The notes beneath the pieces are model-generated. The model saw nothing but the letters and a program-made list of their open reading frames with translations, was not told where the DNA came from and ran no database searches. DNA of 64,000 nucleotides from Syngnathus acus. Its lineage: Eukaryota; Chordata; Actinopteri; Syngnathiformes; Syngnathidae. Made by a program: the position numbers and the translations under genes. Below, in pieces: positions 1 through 64,000 of the stretch (its first letter is position 1; each line of letters opens with the position of its first letter). The stretch spans positions 3,457,912 to 3,521,911 of the forward strand of contig NC_051102.1 in NCBI RefSeq assembly GCF_901709675.1. Direction: 5' to 3'.

Positions 1-1741
1 GTTCTCTACTTTGGGGTTTATGGGTTAGGGGAGGACTGTATTATGATTTTCTCTTTCCGGCACAAATTAAAATCATCAAAATTTTCAACTGTATAAAACA
101 AAAAGCAAAACAAATGTGCAAATTAAAAGTTTCAGAGAAGATTCTTTAGAGGTAGACGACATCTCCATTGTTTCAGTTCTTAAGGAACTGAGAAAGGAGA
201 ACACATTTATCATCCTGTCTTCTAGAGGCAAATGACACCCCCCCCAGACAACCCCACCCACCCAAACACATCCAAACTAGATCTTCCCTGCTGTTGCCAT
301 TTAATAGCTGCTCCTGTGTCCACATCCTCTTAAATGGATCTCTTTTAATCCTTCTACATTTGGTCTTATTTATTCATGTTGCAAAAAACAAAACAAAACA
401 AAAACAGGAATAATGTAACTATATTTGCTTTGAGTAATTAGACAGTAATTACGTCCTTTCTGTCTTTCGTTTATTTTTTTTCCATTTCTGTTTACAGGCA
501 ATGGCTGAAGTGTACTATTGCTACCAATGTTATTGTTATGAGAAGACCCACATTTTCCCTAATGAACAACAATTTGTTTTACTCAAGCACCCTTAGTTGT
601 CAACCAAAGTGTCCGTCAATTGACCATATTTGTTTGTGCACAAGTCAATTGCCAACGTAGTGAACATTTTGCAAATACCATTTAATACTTGGAGTTGACA
701 ATTAACAATATGTCATCCGAGTATTATGATAGTTCTATGTTCAAAAGTCCATACATTTCTTAATTTATAATTTCCATCTTTGTTGAAAAATTGCCTTCAC
801 CCTAATGCTCAGTGACCCCTCAGCAGGAATTCTTTGTTATTATTACATACCCAAAGAGAATAAACATGACACTTTTTTTTTCAATGGCTGGCAGCCTGCA
901 TGCCCACACCCACCATGGTGTTGGAGTTTGGTAAATAGCTGACAAGTGCAGCAGAGGTTGGAAAATGAGGTCAGGGCATTTCTTTAGCGATAGAAAATAA
1001 GGGAGATACATGCAGAGATGGTGACAAAGTCATCCGTCTATCCATTTTTCAATACTGCTTGTCCTATTCAAGGTCACTGGGAATCTGAAGCCCATCCCAA
1101 GTGATTAAGGGTGAGAGGTAAGTTAAACCCTGCACTGATCACATGTCAATCACAGAGATGATACAGAAAATCACTGTTACTCTCTTGACACTCATTAACA
1201 CAGTAATACCTATGGGTGATTCCGTTTTCAAATAATGCAGCATACATGTTTTCGGGCTGTGGGAGGAAGCCAGTGTCGATCGAAAAATTCAATCAGACTG
1301 ACAAAGATAAAGATACTGACTAAGACTGTATTGTTATAAATCACTATCAATAATATTATGCTTCAGACTTTATATTTGATAGTCCTGAGAACTGTACCTA
1401 GCAATTTATTGAAACAAGTTGGTTTTTCAAAATGCATTAAAATAATACAGAGTTTTAAATAATCTACTGCAAACAAAGTTGAGGTTCGTCTTAGACAATG
1501 TTTCAGTTTCTAAGGTGGTCCCTTTGCACGTCCACATTTTTTTTTTAATTAAATAGAAAAACGTAGATCTCCTTTGTTAAACCTTACTGTGCCTTCAAAT
1601 ACTGTGCTGATCAAGTTTTCATCCCAGAATTTTATCTGTGTTCAGTGCTTCCAAACCGAAGATTGATCTTTGAATTGCGTGGACGTTGCAAGCGTAAACC
1701 ACCACCACCGCCACCACTACCACCACCACTCACTGGGGCAA

Positions 1742-1742
<1 letters not shown>

Positions 1743-1783
<41 letters not shown>

Positions 1784-1785
1784 TT
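1743..1785. repeat. poly-A followed by (TA)n microsatellite
   Basis: About 18 adenines run directly into some 12 TA units. The sequence just before it is a CCACCACCN run at 1698-1735. The AT tract could be the tail of an old retroposon, but I see no body for it. Confidence 0.85.
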
Positions 1786-2766
1786 CCACAACTTTTCCAT
1801 CTGTTTAGCAAATATTGTATGACTAATTAAAAAAAACCTCAGTCATCTCTCTGTTGCCACCGTAGGGAGAGCACAGGAGTTGACATAACTAATAATTTAA
1901 TAAAACACGCCCGACGACATAAACCTTCATAGTTACTTGGTCTCTTATATGTTTGGAATTAAAGTTATGCTCTTTATTGAATTCTTTTAGGTCACACTGC
2001 TATTGTGTATTCTCGGGAATTCACAAGAGATTTTCTGCTATGTTCATGAGCAGCTCATGCAAGTTTTGATATGTGAATGAGAAGCCTGAAATCTTACATC
2101 CCAGATATACACTGCTTCAGAGCTCTTCTGTGACAAGAAACAAGCTGAATATATGAAAGAGTTCTTTTCAGAAAAGACTTTGCTGTCATCTACAGTTTGA
2201 TATGACTTGGAAAAAAATAACTATTCCTATAGTACTAATTATATGAAGTGCTGCATTTGTATCAGCCAAATAAAAACTTTAAAAGCCTAACAAAACGATA
2301 AAAAAAATAGAAAAAGAAATGGTCAGCCTGCCCATCATTGAATACGAAAGGAGGTTGCAGTCAGGCAGTTCTCATATTTGGAGCAAAGGGTGAGGACATG
2401 GATCATCAAACTCTCCAGCGAGCTCATTACTCCTTCCAAAAGGCCAAGACGTTTGTACGATGCCAGAAGGGGATTAAGAAATATGACTCTGATTCCAGCT
2501 TTTTCCCATTGAAATCTAATTCCTTTCCTCAAAACAGATAGCCCACTTTAGACTGAAATGTTTCACTTTCTCAGTCTAATGCTTCTCTTGCACTTAAACA
2601 TGGCCATGAATCCATGTTTATAAAGGATGTTCAGAATGAAAGTAAAATGCAAAGTAAGTTTGAAAGGAATTGCATAAATATGTATGGTAACAGTGCAATG
2701 ATTTCAAAGCAATTTGGAAGCCCATGTTCTTGTATGTACAAACTGCAGACATAATATGCGTCACGA

Positions 2767-2802
2767 ATGTGAAATAGTTAGGCCTATTTAACTATTTCAC
2801 AT
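2767..2802. repeat. 14-bp perfect inverted repeat (hairpin)
   Basis: ATGTGAAATAGTTA and TAACTATTTCACAT are exact reverse complements separated by an 8-base loop, GGCCTATT. It leads into an ATTT-rich run. It is probably a small palindromic MITE remnant. No function is evident. Confidence 0.75.
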
Positions 2803-3027
2803 TTATTTATTATTTATTTATTTACATTTATTATTTATTATTTACTTCATCAATAACCAAATACAAAATCTTGCAAAAATACAGTGTCTAGCTTATATTT
2901 TAAATACAGTGGAATTGCACTTTAAATTGGCCCATATATGGTTCAGAACAGCATGGGACTACTCAGCTTGTGTACACAGATGATCATACACACGCACAAA
3001 TTCCCAGAGCTTAATCCGCAAACTTAC

Positions 3028-54280
<51,253 letters not shown>

Positions 54281-55987
54281 CTGAGGGAGAAAAAGAAAAA
54301 TGACAGTGGAGACATAAGAAGAGACAGAAAACAGAGGGTCAGGACAGGAAAAGTCAGAGAATGTTGTCAATTGAAATCTATATCAAAGTCAAAGCAATGT
54401 CACCAGAAGTACGATTTGAAATGCAATGGTGAATGGAGGTGGCTAATAACATTGCCTGGCTTTCAACGTTTCTACCCATTCTACTCTACCTACACAATTT
54501 GGCCATTTCACCTTAAGCGGGAAATATACGAATGCTAAAAAGATGAAGTCTATGAATTTATGAGACGTTCTCACCCAGGTGTCAAGAGGATATAATTCAA
54601 CTACTTATCCCTCATCATTTGTTCATTTTCCAAGCTGTACCTTGACTCGAAGTTTTGAGGTCAATCCATCACATTGTTGTAGGTGTGATTCCTTCCCAGG
54701 GAATATTTTTAGTCTTTTATATCTGGATATTTTGAAGAGTTGAATTAAACAGCGTCAGATCACCAAAAACTTTGAAACCCTTAAGCCGCGCTGAGAAAAC
54801 CTTGTTCTCTTTGTGAGCCCAGATTTCATTCTTATTCTTTGAGTTATGTGATGGTTAACCTCACTTCATGTGTAATTCCAAAAATGTGCCATAGAAATAT
54901 GTAACTGTCCATCTATTTTTTTTAACCACTTAATCCTGTTCAGATCACGTGAACGAGACTAACCCTATCTCACCAGATGACCCTGGATTGGTCTGCATTC
55001 AGTCGCAGCGCATATAGACGAACCTCAATTTAATGTTTTCTGAATGTGAGCGCAAGTCTGAGTTTCTGAAAGTAAAAAAAAAAAAATTGATGAATGAATG
55101 AACATTCTGTCAGCCTCAGCATTCACACACTATTTCTACAGAAATTGATTCCCTAGGGAATTATGCTTATCTTGCAGTAACATTTCTGTTAGCTGTCAGT
55201 TGTTTTAAATCTGTAATCATGGGATATTTTTTTTATATTTTCAAATCCCTGTTAAATCAAAAAGACATGTGGCACAATTGTGCAGCATGATGGACAGCGA
55301 ATATCAAGAACACAAAAAACATGGGGGCGGGTAGTCACATGCAATACTGCTCAACTTAGAGCAAGAGGAAATAAGAGACAGAAGTCAACTGTGATGATAA
55401 TTTGCTCACACATGTATTTCGGCAAGCGCTGATACTTGATGATTGGGTCAGGTCACATGGTCGGATTCATTTTGTCTCATTGTCTTGCTGATCTGTGCGA
55501 CATAAGGCGGTTTTTAGACCTGAAAGATCTGCTACTGTTCCACACAAATGGGAAGAAATTGCAATGGCAATACTAGATGGGAAGATCTTTGACAGATACA
55601 AAAATTGGGAATAATAAATACACGAATAAAATGTCCAATGTGAAATGTGAGTTTATTAAATTACGATTGTAGAGTGATAAAATAATTAGCAACATTGCTA
55701 TATTATTTAGAAAGCTTGAGATTTCAGTGGGTGAGTCATTTATAATGACAAAAGCTACTGGCCTATTTGCATAAATTGTTTGTTTCATCTGCATATTCAA
55801 GCAGATAACACATGACATGTATGCTGTGAATCGACATGCTCAGAAGTCAAAAGTAATTTGGGCTATAATTATTACGAAGCGCTTTGAAAGACAAAGATGT
55901 TCCACACAAGGAAATGTGTGAGCAACTGCATAGAAATTTTGAGAAACATAACACTTGAAAACCACCATATTTGAATAGGGTGTAAAC

Positions 55988-56315
55988 CAGGGGTGTCAAA
56001 CTCTTTTTTTTCGCGGGCCGCATTGTAGTCATAGCTTCTTTCGGAGGACCATTATGACTGTCAACCCAAATAAATGTATGAGCACCTCATATTATATACA
56101 GTATAAGCTACAAAACAAACTGACAAATAACTCGTTTTCAAATCAGACGAGTAAAAACTGGTCAAATATTAAAAATAAAGATATTATTAAAAGTGAAGAC
56201 AATTTGCAATTCCAGTAATGACACACAAATTTGATGCACAATTTGTCTTCGCGGGCCACATAAAATGATGTGGCGGGCCGTATCTGCCCCCCGGGCCTTG
56301 AGTTTGACACCTGTG
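55988..56315. mobile_element. hAT-like non-autonomous element, copy 6
   Basis: CAGGGGTGTCAAACTC and GAGTTTGACACCTGTG are the ends. The flanks GTGTAAAC (55980-55987) and GTGTAAGC (56316-56323) agree at 7 of 8 bases. It is nearly identical in sequence and orientation to copy 4 at 37405. Confidence 0.88.
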
Positions 56316-58543
56316 GTGTAAGCCATTTCTATTGTAGTTTCTATGTTTCTAAAAATGAGAATATTTGTAATTGTTGAGCCTGGATTGCCTGTGATGTGAT
56401 ATTGTAAGATCAAAACAACTGGAGAGTAAGCATGGGAGCTAGTTTGGCATATGACATATGATTGTTTGCTTTATGGTAGAGGTGGCAAAGAAACATACAG
56501 CATAAATAATGCAGCCGGTGATACAGCAAGGAAATAAAAAATTAAGGCTGCAGAAAACTTGAGTGGTAACTGGATTGTTAGATATTAAAGGTGTTGTTTG
56601 CATTCTTTCTCCAGAGCATTCACTTTACCTGCGAGTGCTTTTGAGTGGGTTTCGGTGCAACAATAACCCGTCAAGTGAAGCCAAGGTATAATTTTAAGCG
56701 TATTTCCTTATGTACGTCATAATATATTTCACAGGACCTAAGGTAAAGTCTACTTGAAGCAACCTCTTTTTGATGTTCCATGCAGGCCCACAGTTTGGTT
56801 TGATTCCTTGTTTAACTGTTTGACTGCTGTCTGAGCTCTTGAGTACAATCAGTCAGAGTACAAAGTGAATATTTTTCTGTAGAACAGTATAACCACATTT
56901 CATTTGTTCAATGCCTGGCGCATCGATCTGTTGATAAATTACCGAACCGTGTGAGGGCGAACCATTTTACAATGTTAGGCTGTTTATAGCCATTGTTAAG
57001 TTAATTGATTCAATAAATGGTCATGCAATTTCAGTTGTGTTTTGTGGTCTGACATGGCTATTTGTTTCTGACAATGTTAGTTCTTGATCAAATCTCTTCC
57101 TCCTACTAACAGTTGAGCAGCTTCATTTTCATTTTATTTGCTATTGGGGGACCCAGGAATAAAAAAGGAACCTATATACAGTATTTACAGAATGCTTTAG
57201 GCATGAACACTAAAAGGAGACATATAATACAGAAGAGGCGGCGGAACAACTTGTGGAGGAATGCCGGGGGGGCGGGGGGCTTGGGAGTGGCGGATCAGTG
57301 CTCAGTGGGTGCTCCCAGTGCCTTGCTGATTTAGCCACCTACGCCTGAAGGATCAAGAATTACAGCAGGGTGAAGTGTGTATGCATGTGTGTGTGTGGTA
57401 TCATGACAACCAAGAGTTGAGCAGTTTCTAGTCCCAAATCTGGAGTGATTATTAGATGGAGCCTAATGAGGTATTCAACAACTTGAGCAGATTTTATTTT
57501 TCTCTTCGTGCTTCCTGTGCACTGCTATACCTTAACCACATAATGAGTTTTTAAATTTTAGCGTCGGTTTCAGCGTCAGCATGTAATAAAATATTTTTGA
57601 ATGCATTCTGTGTGCATTTCTTTCCCAAATAGTCAGGTTGTATATTTTTCTGTGCATATTTTAAAACATACAGCACACTAGACCAATATGAATGAACTCA
57701 ATGTTCCAGTCATCCACAACTAAAATTGAATTACATCCAAATGTCATAAATTTTAAATGGTTATAAATGAAAATTGCCAAAAGTGATTCAGCCCCATCAA
57801 CCAAAATGACCACTCATCCTTGAAGAGGCCTAAAATAGGTGATGTGGGGAAAAAGGTTTAATGTCTGACATTACTTGAAATCAAAGTGAAGACTAAGTGG
57901 TTTGTATCCTCTAATCGAGCCAATAAAAGTCTAACACACATCAAGCTTTGCCATTGCTCCAGCCCCATAATCTACTTACTAACGGATGAGGATGGTGTTT
58001 TAATGATACAAGGGCTCCTTATGACTAACACTGCTGAAAAGAGGACACGTGGCCTTTCTCAGTCTGACAGAGCAAGCATTGTATTAGAGCTGAACTATCA
58101 ATCTGTCACTTAGCTCGAATTGTTCTTCCTTCCAAAGACTCTGCCCTTGCAAAGAAATTGACAGAAAATGGTTACTTTTTGAGATCATAGTTCTTTTCAT
58201 TATGAAGCTGCAGACTGACTTCATCCTGCATATTTTTCCAGTGTTTTACTGTCAGAGGTCCTACATGCACTCAATGCTTAATCACATGGTTGTCAAGTTA
58301 TGAATTTTTACATCTACAAATGAACGTGAACTTCACTAAATGATTATTATTAGCACAATTTCCCTATCTTGTAAGAATATATGGATACAATTAATTATGA
58401 TTAATGGCAGAAATAAATGGATAAAGAAAATAAAACACGGAAAACAGATTGATTGACAAGTTAACTGACCAATGTTGCCATTATTCACGCCGACAAAGAT
58501 TGGTTGAGGTTTTTCTGGTACCACAGAGCGTGTGCTTTATATA

Positions 58544-58834
58544 TATCAGATTTTCCGCACTATAAGGTGCACCGGATTATAAGGCGCACCTTCAATGAAT
58601 GGCCCATTTTAAAACTTTGTCCATATATAAGTCGCACCGTATTATTAGGCGCACCTTCAATGAATGGCCCATTTTAAAACTTTATCCATATACAAGTCCA
58701 TATATTTGGACACGCCTGCTGTAGTGGCTCATTATTGGTCCATATATAAGGCGCACCGGATAATAAAGCGCACTGTCGGCTTTTGAGAAAATTTGAGGTT
58801 TTTAGGTGCGCCTTATAGTGCGAAAAATACAGTA
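58544..58834. mobile_element. GGCGC-family MITE, short subfamily (A1)
   Basis: Slightly decayed ends TATCAGATTTTCCGCACTAT and GTGCGAAAAATACAGTA. The interior holds two GGCGCACCTTCAATGAATGG units. Confidence 0.85.
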
Positions 58835-59533
58835 CTATTATTATACTATATAAGACGACCTATTTAACAGTCCGTCAGTTGTATGTGGGGAAAATTTTGA
58901 GAAATTCTTCCAATTCGAAATAAGACTCTCTAATACCTTTAAGTTATTCGTATGACCTGTGTGGCACAGTTTTTACACCGAATGGCCTTTCTTTTCAACC
59001 CACGCACAACTGTGATAGGAAAACAGCAAATAGCGTAAAGGGTCTTGCCAAGAGATCCAACTGGAAGCTACCAGTAGTCCTGACTTAGATTTGATCCCCT
59101 GTCCCCGGTCATGGGTGCTACCCACTGGGCCGTCCAGCCACTTTATTTTGCTGAAAGTAGACGTCCAAAATGTATTCTAAACAGTTGGTTGGTTCATGCA
59201 TATATTTTCATATTTGTAGCCCTACACTGCACAAATGTTCCTGGTTTCACATTGCTTTCCTTTCTAAAGTTCCACAACAAGTTGCACAACTGCAAAACTC
59301 ATTTTTGGAGTCATTCAGGTGTGACTAATGCACTTCGTGGCATAGAATGTGCAGTAGTAATTCATCATGTTTCGACAAATGCAGTACTTCAGAACAATTA
59401 TAAATGTATGGGACACTGCAAGGAAAATAATTTGGTTTTTTTGCATCAAGCCATGATATTCAATTAATTAGAAGTTGATGACTATTACTGTATTATTGCA
59501 TCATTTGGTTGAGAAACTAGCCATACAAATTTA

Positions 59534-59612
59534 TATAGTATATATATGTAATATACGTATATATTACAGATTTATATATATATATATATATGTGATATAT
59601 ATATATTACAGA
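59534..59612. repeat. (TA)n-rich tract with duplicated ATATTACAGATTTATA
   Basis: TATATATATATGT repeats, with ATATTACAGATTTATA seen twice (about 59563 and 59603). Confidence 0.8.
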
Positions 59613-61600
59613 TTTATACAGATTTGTGTTAGTTTCTGACAATAATTTGTTATAGTAAGTTGGTGGTGGGTGGAGCATTAATGATTTCACATTCAAAAAC
59701 TCGGAACAGTTTTAAATTGTGGGAATAAATACAAATTCAAACATTTTACAGAAGTGCAAAACAATGGCCATATTTCAAGTTCCTTAGCATTTTCTTTTCG
59801 GCGGTTCCTGTCTCACAAATTCGATTCAAGTGAAGTCCAATGCTCATATTCTTTTTGTCACTATGTGGTCAGTGGGACACCTTTCAAATTTAGAAAAGGA
59901 CACTAAGGCAGCCAACCAGCACATACCCTTTCATCCCCTGAGCAGGTTTGATGTATTGTCTACTTTACAGGACACCAGCCTGCTTAAAACCTAACATAGC
60001 GTATATAAGTATTACCTACAGGTTACTTTCTGTGTTCACTGACACAAGGTTTGAAGGACAAACAAAAGACTGAGAGCACCCAATCAGCTATGAAGCCCCA
60101 GAAGTTCCAAACCCCTTTGGAAAAAAACATCCAGTCAACAAAGTAAGGGTGCTTTTAGTAGGTCACACTGGTCCAAATCACTTAATGGGCTTGTAAACAA
60201 AGTGTGCTTTCCAAATGGTTCTTTTTTTCATGTCATAAAAAATCCAGGGGGAGCAGAATAACATTCTGATGTAAATAGTATTCAGTAATATAGAGCAAGA
60301 AAATACAAAATGGAAGGCAGCAAATTCTCCTATTCACATTTCCACGATAATGAGGACAAACAGTTTAGAAAATTGATGGATTTGTAACTCAAGGAGAAAA
60401 TGAAGCACAACTGATATAATTACTAATTGCATGGACAATCTACCATCCTGTCCCTGTACAATATGGAAAAGTTCTACACCATTAAAAGTTCCAAAATCCC
60501 TTCAGCTCCAGCCACAAGAGGCCATTGTTGGACCCGGTGATTGGAGTTATGGCATTATACAGTAAATGGCATTACTTACTGTGTTATTTATTTATTTATA
60601 TATTTATATATTTATTCAAACATACACAAATCAAACATTTACTTGCATAGCACTTTTCATGCATGGGTGATGCAGGACAAAGTGCTGTACATAATAGAAA
60701 AGGAACAAAGCAGAACAAATACTCTAATCGTACACGCACACACCCGCAGAGTAATAACATTCCAAGAAAAGGAAACAAATTAAATGAAGTAGAATACTTT
60801 TTTGCACTCAAGTGTAATTAATTTCTTTTTCAATTGTAATGATGGGGGATTTGGCCTTTGGTGCCAGAGTGATTAAACATGGCTCAACAGCGCCCCCACT
60901 CGTTTGGTGAGCATACAAAGCTACATATGCCACAGATGCTGTCAATTCATCTGTGTCACTATCGAGCATGCCTGTCGAGTGCTGTGGAAAATCACATCTC
61001 CTGTCAATCAATTGACAACACTGAGAAAATTGTTCGTAAATAAAAAAAACAATGCGGATTTATCGAATGCGATCCTGGTTTACCAGTGAATAAGTGCGTT
61101 GATAAATCCCGCCTATTCTAAACTGCTACGTTGATGCACATATAGCCTCATTTGCATCAAGAAACACCTGCTATCGGCAAAATACATTCGCCGTAATCCC
61201 TTTAAAAGAAAACGTCTTTGGCTGCGGTAACTATGAGATTCCGATTTTAGTTGTCACTTTAGGGAGGAAATAGTGCCGAGACTGCAGCACAGATATAGCC
61301 AAACTATTTAAAAAACAAGAAGTTTTAGGCTGTCAGCCTTAACTCGCAGCCCATGGGAAAAGCTGGGGAGGCTATGGATTGGTGTGTCTCGGTCGGCTGG
61401 CTTTTTAAAAATGGAGCTGCTGGAGCAGAAGAGATTCGGGCGACTGCTTTACAAGTGTCCAGGGTTACATTGATTTAAGATTTACGCGATCAATGTTATC
61501 AATGGCGGTTTTAGGAGCATCGCAACATCAATATCAATATCATGAGTTGAGCTGTGTCACAATGACCATCCCTTTCATGTGAACTCATGCTTATTACTGC

Positions 61601-61603
<3 letters not shown>

Positions 61604-61667
<64 letters not shown>
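61604..61667. repeat. (TG)n microsatellite
   Basis: About 30 uninterrupted TG dinucleotides followed by TGCGTGTGTGCATGCATG. It produces spurious Cys-Val and Thr-His open frames on the two strands. Confidence 0.97.
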
Positions 61668-61669
<2 letters not shown>

Positions 61670-62314
61670 GTGCATGCATGAATGCTTGGGTTTTACTCCT
61701 ATTATGTGCACAGCATTAACAAGCCATAAGGAGAGCGAGGCGGTGGCAATAGTTTCAATAGGCACAGCACATTTTAATCCCTCTTACTGAAAACAGAAGA
61801 TCATTCTTAGTATCAACTTGTATGTTCTCATGGTGGTCTTGCAATTATTTTGTTCTTTATCAAAATGAGAATTCATTGTTTTACCTCATGGTGTATTGTT
61901 TCCTTAAATGACTTTTATGTTAGCTGTAATGTAGTTGTTTTGTCTACAAAAAAGAACAACGTATTCTTTCGAGGCTATATATAACATTTCCCTGCTGCTT
62001 TCCAGCACTCTCACAATTGGAGCATAAAGCAGACTCCAGACACCTGCTTCAATGACCTCAGTGACAATTCAGCCGCAAAGCAGGTCTGGAAGAAATAGAT
62101 CGATAACTTTGTGTAAGTAGGTCACAAGTGAAATTCTGTGCATTGGGAGCCTCTGTGGCTGACAGTCAAAAGCACTGTTCAGAACACTGAAATTAAGGTT
62201 TACGTGATATTTGTGATTTGAGGTTAAATGTATTTAAATCTGGTGACCACTCCACCATCAAGAGACCAGAGATGATCTCCAACATGGTTGGATGTTTTTT
62301 TCCAGTGCGATAAT

Positions 62315-62712
62315 TACCGTCTTTTCCGGACTATAAGGCGCACCTAAAAACCTAAAATTTTCTCAAAAGCCGACAGTGTGCCTTATAGTCCGGTGCGCCT
62401 TATATATGGACCAAATTCCTAAATTTAAACTGGCCCGAAGCATTGTGTCATGAAATCAATCATAAGTGGCCCGCTGAAGACTATGAATCACAAATCAAAA
62501 AGACTATGGATCATTATTTTGTGATTATAAAGTAATTTGTTGCGCCTGAAGTTGAAATAAAAAAGATAAAATGGAGAATGATTTGACATGATGCAGGAAT
62601 GGTGCGCCTTATAGTCCGATGCGCCTTATATAAGGACAAAGTTTTAAAATGGGCCATTCATTGAAGATGTGCCTTATAGTCCGGTGCGCCTTATAGTCCG
62701 GAAAATACGATA
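62315..62712. mobile_element. GGCGC-family MITE, subfamily A3
   Basis: Ends TACCGTCTTTTCCGGACTAT and TAGTCCGGAAAATACGATA. The interior is shared with 38478-38879 in the same orientation and 7529-7987 in the opposite one. Confidence 0.88.
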
Positions 62713-64000
62713 GTCTGTTTATTAATTCTAGTATATACGACACAGACGCACACACATCTGTTTTGGGAACACTAATGACACTAAATAATGCAATAACAAT
62801 GCAATCCTATTCAGTCACATTCACGTTAGAATAGAAACCTCTTCCTGGGAAGAAGGGACTAGCACTGATTTATAAACCCATTACCTCATGGAAGTGGGGT
62901 CACATAACTTCCTGCTCTCATATGAGACGTACGCACGACCCAGCATTGATGTTTTTACTCAACCATAGTGCTGACAAGCAGGGGTGAAGTGAGGACTCTA
63001 GCGCAGAGATAAATTGGCCATCATGGCAAAGATTTATTCAGCAGAAGAAAAAACACTTCATACATAATGAGGGGGAAAAACAATGACTAAGAAACAAACT
63101 AGAGGGACTCCAAATAGGGTTACTAACCCAAAAAAAGAAAAATAGGGCACTCCTAAAATGCTTGGACGCTCTACTCCTAAAATTAAAAACAACTCTCAGA
63201 GGGAAGGGGGGCATGATCGTCGTATTCCTGATTAAAAGTGGGTGTTTTTCAAGGCATTAGTCATTTCATTATTTCTCCAAAATAAATGGATAAAATAGAA
63301 AATGGAAACAGTTTTCATTTTCCTGATTAAAATGAGCTTGTTACGAAAAAAATAGACTGTCACGGCTCGACCGCCCTTTTCAGGGTTTCCGCACAATGAA
63401 CAAAATGATTAAAACAGCCAAGACTATGTACAATCTCCTAAAACGTACAATTTAATTGTAATTACAGGGGAAAACAGCTGCTTTGACGCCTAGAGTGTAC
63501 ATTATGTTGATTGATTTTTCCGTGCGTTATCACCTTTTTTCTTCTTTTGGCTAAGGGTGATAGAATCTAATCTTAGCTACATGAGTAAAGTAAGAGAAAA
63601 GACAATTCAGACATAAATTCATGGTAGATGTGATTACAGAATTGAGCTACAAAATCTAATTAGTGGCATATAAACGGTTTAAATTGCTATTTGTGTGGCC
63701 AGAGGCTTGGGATTAACATCTCTCCGTCATATGCGGGATCTGAGTTGAAGTTGAGGATCATTTTTTGAACTGCCAGTCTTTTGACTGGGTTTGGGACAGG
63801 GTTAATCAAGTATCATGGATGATCTGTTATGGCCAGAGGTGATAATGTGATCACCATGATGATGAGAGAAAAGGGATGGCTTTGGATCATCAATATTTAA
63901 AGATAAAGGACAATTTGCTTTTTCTCTTAGTCCGACAGGTATAAAAATCAGAGACTGTAAAAAAGGCTATGAGATTTTTGGTGTAGACATCAATGGTATT

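Larger units (their letters stand above)
1..3027 (-). other. astn1 intron 3' of exon 15 (partial)
   Basis: No exon found. It holds a degenerate 'ATCCATTTTTCAATACTGCTTG'-type dispersed fish repeat around 1031-1275, a CCACCN run at 1698-1735, a poly-A plus (TA)n tract at 1743-1785, a 14-bp-arm hairpin at 2767-2802 and ATTT-rich sequence to about 2850. The rest looks like unique AT-rich intron. Confidence 0.8.
54281..64000 (-). other. astn1 intron 5' of window exon 1 (partial)
   Basis: No upstream exon found. Contents: a weak dispersed repeat (54908-55025), a hAT-like element (55988-56315), MITEs (58544-58834 and 62315-62712), a degenerate tRNA-like/SINE-like piece near 59030-59145, AT microsatellite (59534-59612) and a (TG)n run (61604-61667). 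The stretch 60830-61500 is repeat-free and relatively GC-rich. The last 1.3 kb shows nothing. Confidence 0.75.

Noticed and set aside
1-3027. Next downstream astn1 exon (Ser/Glu/Arg-rich segment expected after DISKG)
   Set aside because: No frame on the minus strand shows the expected residues or a paired acceptor and donor, so it must lie outside the window.
54281-54370. Extension of exon 1 upstream to a Met at 54370
   Set aside because: It crosses a good acceptor (TTTCTCCCTCAG) at the position where ASTN1 has an exon border. The extra residues have no similarity to astrotactin.
57113-57334. Short open frame with a Gly-rich end near GGGGGGCGGGGGGC
   Set aside because: It looks like chance coding across a G-rich patch. 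It has no matching exon borders and is not on the astn1 strand.
61511-61790. Thr-His and Cys-Val repeat open frames
   Set aside because: They are translations of the (TG)n microsatellite.

Overview
This window is vertebrate nuclear DNA, almost certainly from a ray-finned (teleost) fish. The splice sites are ordinary GT-AG and the genome is AT-rich. The interspersed repeats are types familiar from percomorph fishes: 'CCGTATTTTCC...ATAAGGCGCACC' MITEs, 'GTGTCAAACTC' hAT-like elements, 'CACTACCGTTCAAA' palindromes, tRNA-derived SINEs, L2/Rex-like LINE tails and Tc1 debris. A syngnathid or similar percomorph is a guess from the density of the first family.

The only protein-coding gene I can support is astn1 (astrotactin-1), on the minus strand. 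Fifteen internal coding exons lie between 54280 (5'-most) and 3028 (3'-most). Joined by phase, they give 2,200 coding bases (about 733 codons) with no stop or frameshift. They encode the first transmembrane segment, the basic cytoplasmic loop, the second transmembrane segment, three EGF-like modules and the first part of the MACPF-type domain. The signal peptide/N-terminal ectodomain exon lies beyond 64000. The rest of the MACPF region, the fibronectin-type region and the C-terminus lie before position 1. Orthology to ASTN1 rather than ASTN2 rests on the exon 10-15 residues as I recall the two human proteins.

Layout, left to right: 1-3.0 kb intron; exons 15 and 14 (3.0-5.6 kb); a 13 kb intron; exon 13 (18.7 kb); a 7 kb intron holding LINE, SINE and hAT-like copies; exons 12 and 11 (25.8-26.6 kb); exon 10 (31.2 kb); a 7.8 kb intron containing a 1.77 kb fold-back element; exons 9-7 (39.2-40.7 kb); exons 6-1 (44.3-54.3 kb); then 9.7 kb of upstream intron. 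Everything else is intronic and mostly repeat-derived.

The most unusual structure is at 33807-35572. It is a MITE-type element with 'CCGTAATTTTCGG' ends whose interior is a roughly 1.27 kb inverted repeat. At its centre is a 30-bp perfect palindrome containing TGACGTCA. The arms carry mirrored AATAAA signals and LTR-like TGT/ACA ends. Smaller points of interest are a candidate alternative donor that would add 14 residues to exon 4, tandem acceptors at exons 4 and 5, a 73-bp tandem duplication that copies the exon 3 acceptor, a SINE 20 bases from the exon 12 acceptor, and two hAT-like elements inserted head to tail at one target site. I saw no RNA genes, CRISPR arrays or prokaryotic features.
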